Shown piece after piece: positions 61,321 through 64,000 of a stretch of DNA of 64,000 bases. The position numbers were made by a program, and so were the translations under genes. The notes below the pieces were generated by a model. That model worked only from the letters and a program-made list of their open reading frames with translations, searched no databases and was not told the origin of the DNA. This stretch comes from Diaphorobacter sp. HDW4B (GTDB lineage: Bacteria > Pseudomonadota > Gammaproteobacteria > Burkholderiales > Burkholderiaceae_C). Position 1 is the stretch's first letter. The number at the start of each line of letters is the position of its first letter. The stretch lies in contig NZ_CP049905.1 in assembly GCF_011305535.1 (NCBI RefSeq), forward strand, positions 1 to 64,000, given 5' to 3'.

Positions 61321-62406
61321 ATGCTTCCGCTGCAAAAAAACTCCACGATCACGATTCTCGGTGCGGGCCTGATGGGCCGGCTGCTTGCCGTCGAGCTGGC
61401 GCGCAAGGGCCATCGCGTCGAAGTCTTCGAGGCGCAGGGTCCCGATGCGCAAGGCGCTGCCGCACGTGTGGCAGCAGCCATGCTGGCACCGTTGGCAGAG
61501 TCGGCGGTGACCGAGCCCGGCGTGGTCCGCATGGGGCAGTACGCGCTGCCGCGCTGGCAGGAACTGATCGGCCAGCTCTCCACACCCGTGTTCTTCCAGC
61601 AGAACGGCACGCTGATTCTCTGGCACCGTCTGGATGCGGGCGAAGCCCAGCGCTTTCAGCACAAACTCACCCAGACCCAACAGCAGATCCCCGAACTGCA
61701 GCCGCTGCAGATGCTGAACGGCGCGCAGGTCGATGCGCTCGAACCCTCGGTCGCCACGCGCTTTGCCAACGGCATGTATCTGCCCGGCGAAGGCCAGCTC
61801 GACAATCGCCAACTGCTCGCAGCGCTCGAAGTCGCGATGACCGAACTCGGCGTGAAAGTGCACTGGAATGCGCCGAAGCAGCCCGAAGATATCACCCCCG
61901 GCAGTGCCGACATGGTGCTCGACTGCCGTGGTTTGGGTGCCAAGCCGACATGGAATGCGCTGCGCGGTGTGCGCGGTGAGGTCGTGCGGCTCTACGCACC
62001 GGAAGTCACGCTGGAGCGCCCGACGCGCCTCGTGCACCCGCGCTATCCGATCTACATCGCGCCCAAGGAAAATCACCTGTTCGTGATCGGCGCGACCGAG
62101 ATCGAGTCGGACGACATGTCGCCCGCGAGCGTGCGCTCGACGCTGGAGTTGCTGTCGGCAGCCTACGCCGTGCATTCGGGCTTTGCCGAAGCGCGCATTC
62201 TGGAAATCGCCACGCAATGCCGCCCCACTCTGCCCGACAATCTGCCTGCCGTGCGCCAAGTGCGCAAGAATGTGCTCGAAGTGAACGGTCTGTACCGCCA
62301 CGGTTTCATGATCTCGCCCGCGATGCTGGATGTGGTCATGGAAGTGCTGGAGACCGGACAATCGACACTTGCTCCCCGTTTTGACCTTTCCGTGCAGATC
62401 GACTGA
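61321..62406 (+). CDS. thiO: FAD-dependent glycine oxidase
   Basis: 361 residues. TITILGAGLMGRLLAVELARKGHRVEVFE is the FAD Rossmann motif; AARVAAAMLAPLAES and GVRGEVVRLYAPEVTLERPTRLVHPRYPIYIAPKENHLFVIGATEIES follow, and RHGFMISPAMLDVVME is the C-terminal FAD motif typical of ThiO. It makes dehydroglycine for the thiazole ring. First of thiO-thiS-thiG-thiE, with 30-base gaps. Homology with DadA/DAO oxidases is expected, but operon context fixes ThiO. Confidence 0.94.
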   Translation: MLPLQKNSTITILGAGLMGRLLAVELARKGHRVEVFEAQGPDAQGAAARVAAAMLAPLAESAVTEPGVVRMGQYALPRWQELIGQLSTPVFFQQNGTLILWHRLDAGEAQRFQHKLTQTQQQIPELQPLQMLNGAQVDALEPSVATRFANGMYLPGEGQLDNRQLLAALEVAMTELGVKVHWNAPKQPEDITPGSADMVLDCRGLGAKPTWNALRGVRGEVVRLYAPEVTLERPTRLVHPRYPIYIAPKENHLFVIGATEIESDDMSPASVRSTLELLSAAYAVHSGFAEARILEIATQCRPTLPDNLPAVRQVRKNVLEVNGLYRHGFMISPAMLDVVMEVLETGQSTLAPRFDLSVQID

Positions 62407-62436
62407 AAAACGTCGCCCGCCTCAAGTGATACCGCC

Positions 62437-62634
62437 ATGAACGTGACCGTCAACCAGAAAAACATGGACCTGCCAGACAACGCCACCGTCGCCGACCTCG
62501 TGGCGCAGATGCAGGCCAAGCCACCGTTCGCCGTCGCGGTGAACATGCAGTTCGTGCCCAAAACCGGCTACGCGCAGCACGCGCTGACCGCTGGCGACGC
62601 CGTCGAGGTGATCTCGCCAGTCACGGGCGGCTGA
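62437..62634 (+). CDS. thiS: Sulfur carrier protein ThiS
   Basis: 65 residues ending in GG (SPVTGG), the thiocarboxylation site. MNVTVNQKNMDLPDNATVADLVAQ and AVAVNMQFVPKTGYAQHALTAGDAVEVISPV match the ubiquitin-like ThiS fold. It carries sulfide to ThiG for the thiazole; the adenylating ThiF is not next to it. Confidence 0.94.
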   Translation: MNVTVNQKNMDLPDNATVADLVAQMQAKPPFAVAVNMQFVPKTGYAQHALTAGDAVEVISPVTGG

Positions 62635-62666
62635 GCTCCAAGAACAAAAATCAGGTTGAAATCCAT

Positions 62667-63497
62667 ATGTCCCAAACACACACGTCCACTGACCTGAACA
62701 CCGGCAACGACCCGTTCGTGCTGTACGGCCAGACCCTGCAAAGCCGCCTGTTGCTGGGCACGGCACGCTACCCTTCGCCAGCCGTGCTGCAGGCCGCTGT
62801 CGCACGGTCCAAGCCCGGCATGGTCACCGCATCGCTGCGCCGTCAGGGCAGCAATGCTGCAGAAACCGGCAGCAGCTTCTGGGAACTGCTGCGCAGCCTG
62901 AACGTGCCCGTGCTGCCCAACACCGCCGGTTGCCACAGCGCGCAGGAAGCCATCACCACCGCGCAGATGGCGCGTGAGGTGTTCGACACACCATGGATCA
63001 AGCTGGAGCTGATCGGCGACGACTACACGCTGCAGCCCGATACGCTGAACCTGGTCTCCACCGCCGAACATCTGATCCGCGAAGGCTTCTGGGTGCTGCC
63101 GTATTGCACCGAAGATCTGGTGCTGTGCCAGCGTCTGGTCGATGTGGGCTGCCAGGCCGTCATGCCCTGGGCCGCACCCATCGGCACGGGCCGTGGCCCC
63201 ATCAACCCCTACGCGCTGCAGATGCTGCGCGAGCGCCTGACCGTGCCCATGCTGGTGGACGCGGGCCTCGGCCTGCCATCGCACGCCTGCCAGGTGATGG
63301 AATGGGGTTTTGACGGCGTGCTGCTGAACACCGCCGTGGCACTGGCCACCGATCCAATTGCGATGGCCGGCGCGTTTGCCGATGCCGTCAGCGCAGGCCG
63401 TGCCGCACGCACCGCTGGCGCAATGACGCCGCAGGCCTCCGCCCAGCCCAGCACGCCCGTGCTCGGCACCCCGTTCTGGCATCACAACAATGGCTGA
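62667..63497 (+). CDS. thiG: Thiazole synthase
   Basis: 276 residues. LLLGTARYPSPAVLQAAV, SLRRQGSNAAETGSSFWELL, NTAGCHSAQEAITTAQMAREV, DTPWIKLELIGDD with the Schiff-base lysine, and ALVLVDAGLGLPSHAC-type phosphate loop (MLVDAGLGLPSHACQVMEWGFDGVLLNTAVA) are ThiG. It makes the thiazole from DXP, dehydroglycine and ThiS-COSH. The stop overlaps the thiE start by eight bases. Confidence 0.95.
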   Translation: MSQTHTSTDLNTGNDPFVLYGQTLQSRLLLGTARYPSPAVLQAAVARSKPGMVTASLRRQGSNAAETGSSFWELLRSLNVPVLPNTAGCHSAQEAITTAQMAREVFDTPWIKLELIGDDYTLQPDTLNLVSTAEHLIREGFWVLPYCTEDLVLCQRLVDVGCQAVMPWAAPIGTGRGPINPYALQMLRERLTVPMLVDAGLGLPSHACQVMEWGFDGVLLNTAVALATDPIAMAGAFADAVSAGRAARTAGAMTPQASAQPSTPVLGTPFWHHNNG

Positions 63498-64000
63498 TCA
63501 CAGCATGCAATCCAACCCATCCGTTGACGCCATGAAGCAAGCCATTCTGGCGCAGCATGGCAAGGACTTCGCGGACTTCCCCGCGCAGCCCGCCCCCGCG
63601 CCGACGAATGACGATGCGGCCTACCGCGCAGCGCTTGCCGCCTCCAGCGAACTCGGTTTCATCGGGCATGACGCCGAATGCGTGGCACAAGCATGGAAAG
63701 CCCAGACCGCACGCATCGGCCAGTTCGATGCTGCCGCATGGCCCGTCGAACCAGCAGACTTCGGCATGCAGCCCATGCCGCATGCCAAGCCGTTCGCCGC
63801 ATGCCCCCAAAATCTCGGCCTGTACGCCGTGTTGCCAGACGCCGCATCGGTTGGCCGCATGGCGCGCGCTGGCGTGCCGACCGTGCAACTGCGCTTCAAG
63901 TCGACCGACCCGGAAGCCGTCGAGGCCGAGGTGAAGGCCGCCGTCGAAGCTGTGCGTGGCACAAACGCGAATCTCTACATCAACGACCACTGGCGCATCG
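63490..64000 (+). CDS. thiE: Thiamine phosphate synthase with long N-terminal extension (partial)
   Basis: The gene runs off the right edge; 170 codons are visible. From about residue 108 the start of a ThiE TIM barrel is seen: LGLYAVLPDAASVGRMARAGVPTVQLRFK, then INDHWR (the ThiE pocket DxxxxA region begins near there). About 105 residues precede it (ADHSMQSNPSVDAMKQAIL...), longer than the standard 210-aa ThiE and without a recognised domain. It overlaps thiG (ATGGCTGA). Joins HMP-PP and thiazole phosphate. Confidence 0.85.
   Translation, partial: MADHSMQSNPSVDAMKQAILAQHGKDFADFPAQPAPAPTNDDAAYRAALAASSELGFIGHDAECVAQAWKAQTARIGQFDAAAWPVEPADFGMQPMPHAKPFAACPQNLGLYAVLPDAASVGRMARAGVPTVQLRFKSTDPEAVEAEVKAAVEAVRGTNANLYINDHWRI

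Noticed and set aside
1-64000. CRISPR arrays, tRNA, rRNA, transposase or integrase genes
   Set aside because: No regularly spaced direct repeats, no recognisable tRNA cloverleaf or rRNA sequence, and no transposase or integrase motif in any frame I read.

Overview
The window is a GC-rich chromosome segment of a betaproteobacterium, most likely family Comamonadaceae (Comamonas/Acidovorax/Delftia relatives). Supports are the cysI–DUF934–cysD–cysN sulfur cluster, the fdxA/ferredoxin-reductase pair, the TPP-riboswitch/cytX/thiOSGE locus, fused indolepyruvate oxidoreductase, IPTL-type (exosortase H) surface proteins, and a dispersed palindrome near 19.24 kb typical of this family. I saw no rRNA, tRNA, CRISPR array, transposase or integrase. 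Most of the window reads as core chromosome with a few accessory surface-protein islands.

Layout. 0-2.7 kb: end of a branched-chain amino-acid ABC operon (livH partial, M, G, F). 2.7-13.5 kb: DUF2189 membrane protein, a DUF11 surface protein, fused indolepyruvate oxidoreductase divergent from a GntR/FCD regulator and RidA, and a large mid-cut-type surface protein. 13.8-16.1 kb: GST, a class A beta-lactamase with a Tat/lipoprotein signal, DsbB. 16.2-20.3 kb: sulfate uptake operon sbp-cysT-cysW-cysA. 20.5-24.9 kb: LysR/azoR divergent pair, RhlE-type helicase, LrgAB.

25.4-30.7 kb: a six-gene translationally coupled cluster, bioM-bioN-bioY (ECF biotin uptake) followed by an AMP-forming acyl ligase, a thiolase-like enzyme and a nitroreductase. 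I regard it as the most interesting unit: it looks like a vitamin-uptake plus precursor-processing pathway. 30.8-41.7 kb: orphan response regulator, MetQ, an HD-like protein, two tandem unknown paralogues, MetNI, an MFS exporter, a SRPBCC protein and a low-molecular-weight tyrosine phosphatase.

41.7-44.7 kb: CysB regulator beside an operon of a second sulfate-binding protein (Tat signal), two unrecognised small genes and a molbindin (Mop). 44.8-49.7 kb: YggX, MnmC, then a three-gene secreted-protein operon headed by an IPTL-CTERM protein. 50.3-55.0 kb: sulfate activation/reduction genes cysI-DUF934-cysD-cysN, without cysH between DUF934 and cysD. 55.2-57.8 kb: 7Fe ferredoxin, its reductase, and two tandem CZB (zinc-binding) proteins. 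58.0-64.0 kb: thiamin locus (TPP riboswitch, cytX, thiD, thiO, thiS, thiG, truncated thiE).

Sulfur is the recurring theme: two sulfate-binding proteins, CysTWA, CysB, CysI/D/N and MetNIQ. Three sulfur promoters share an A+T-rich TATTC...AAATC element that may be a common operator.
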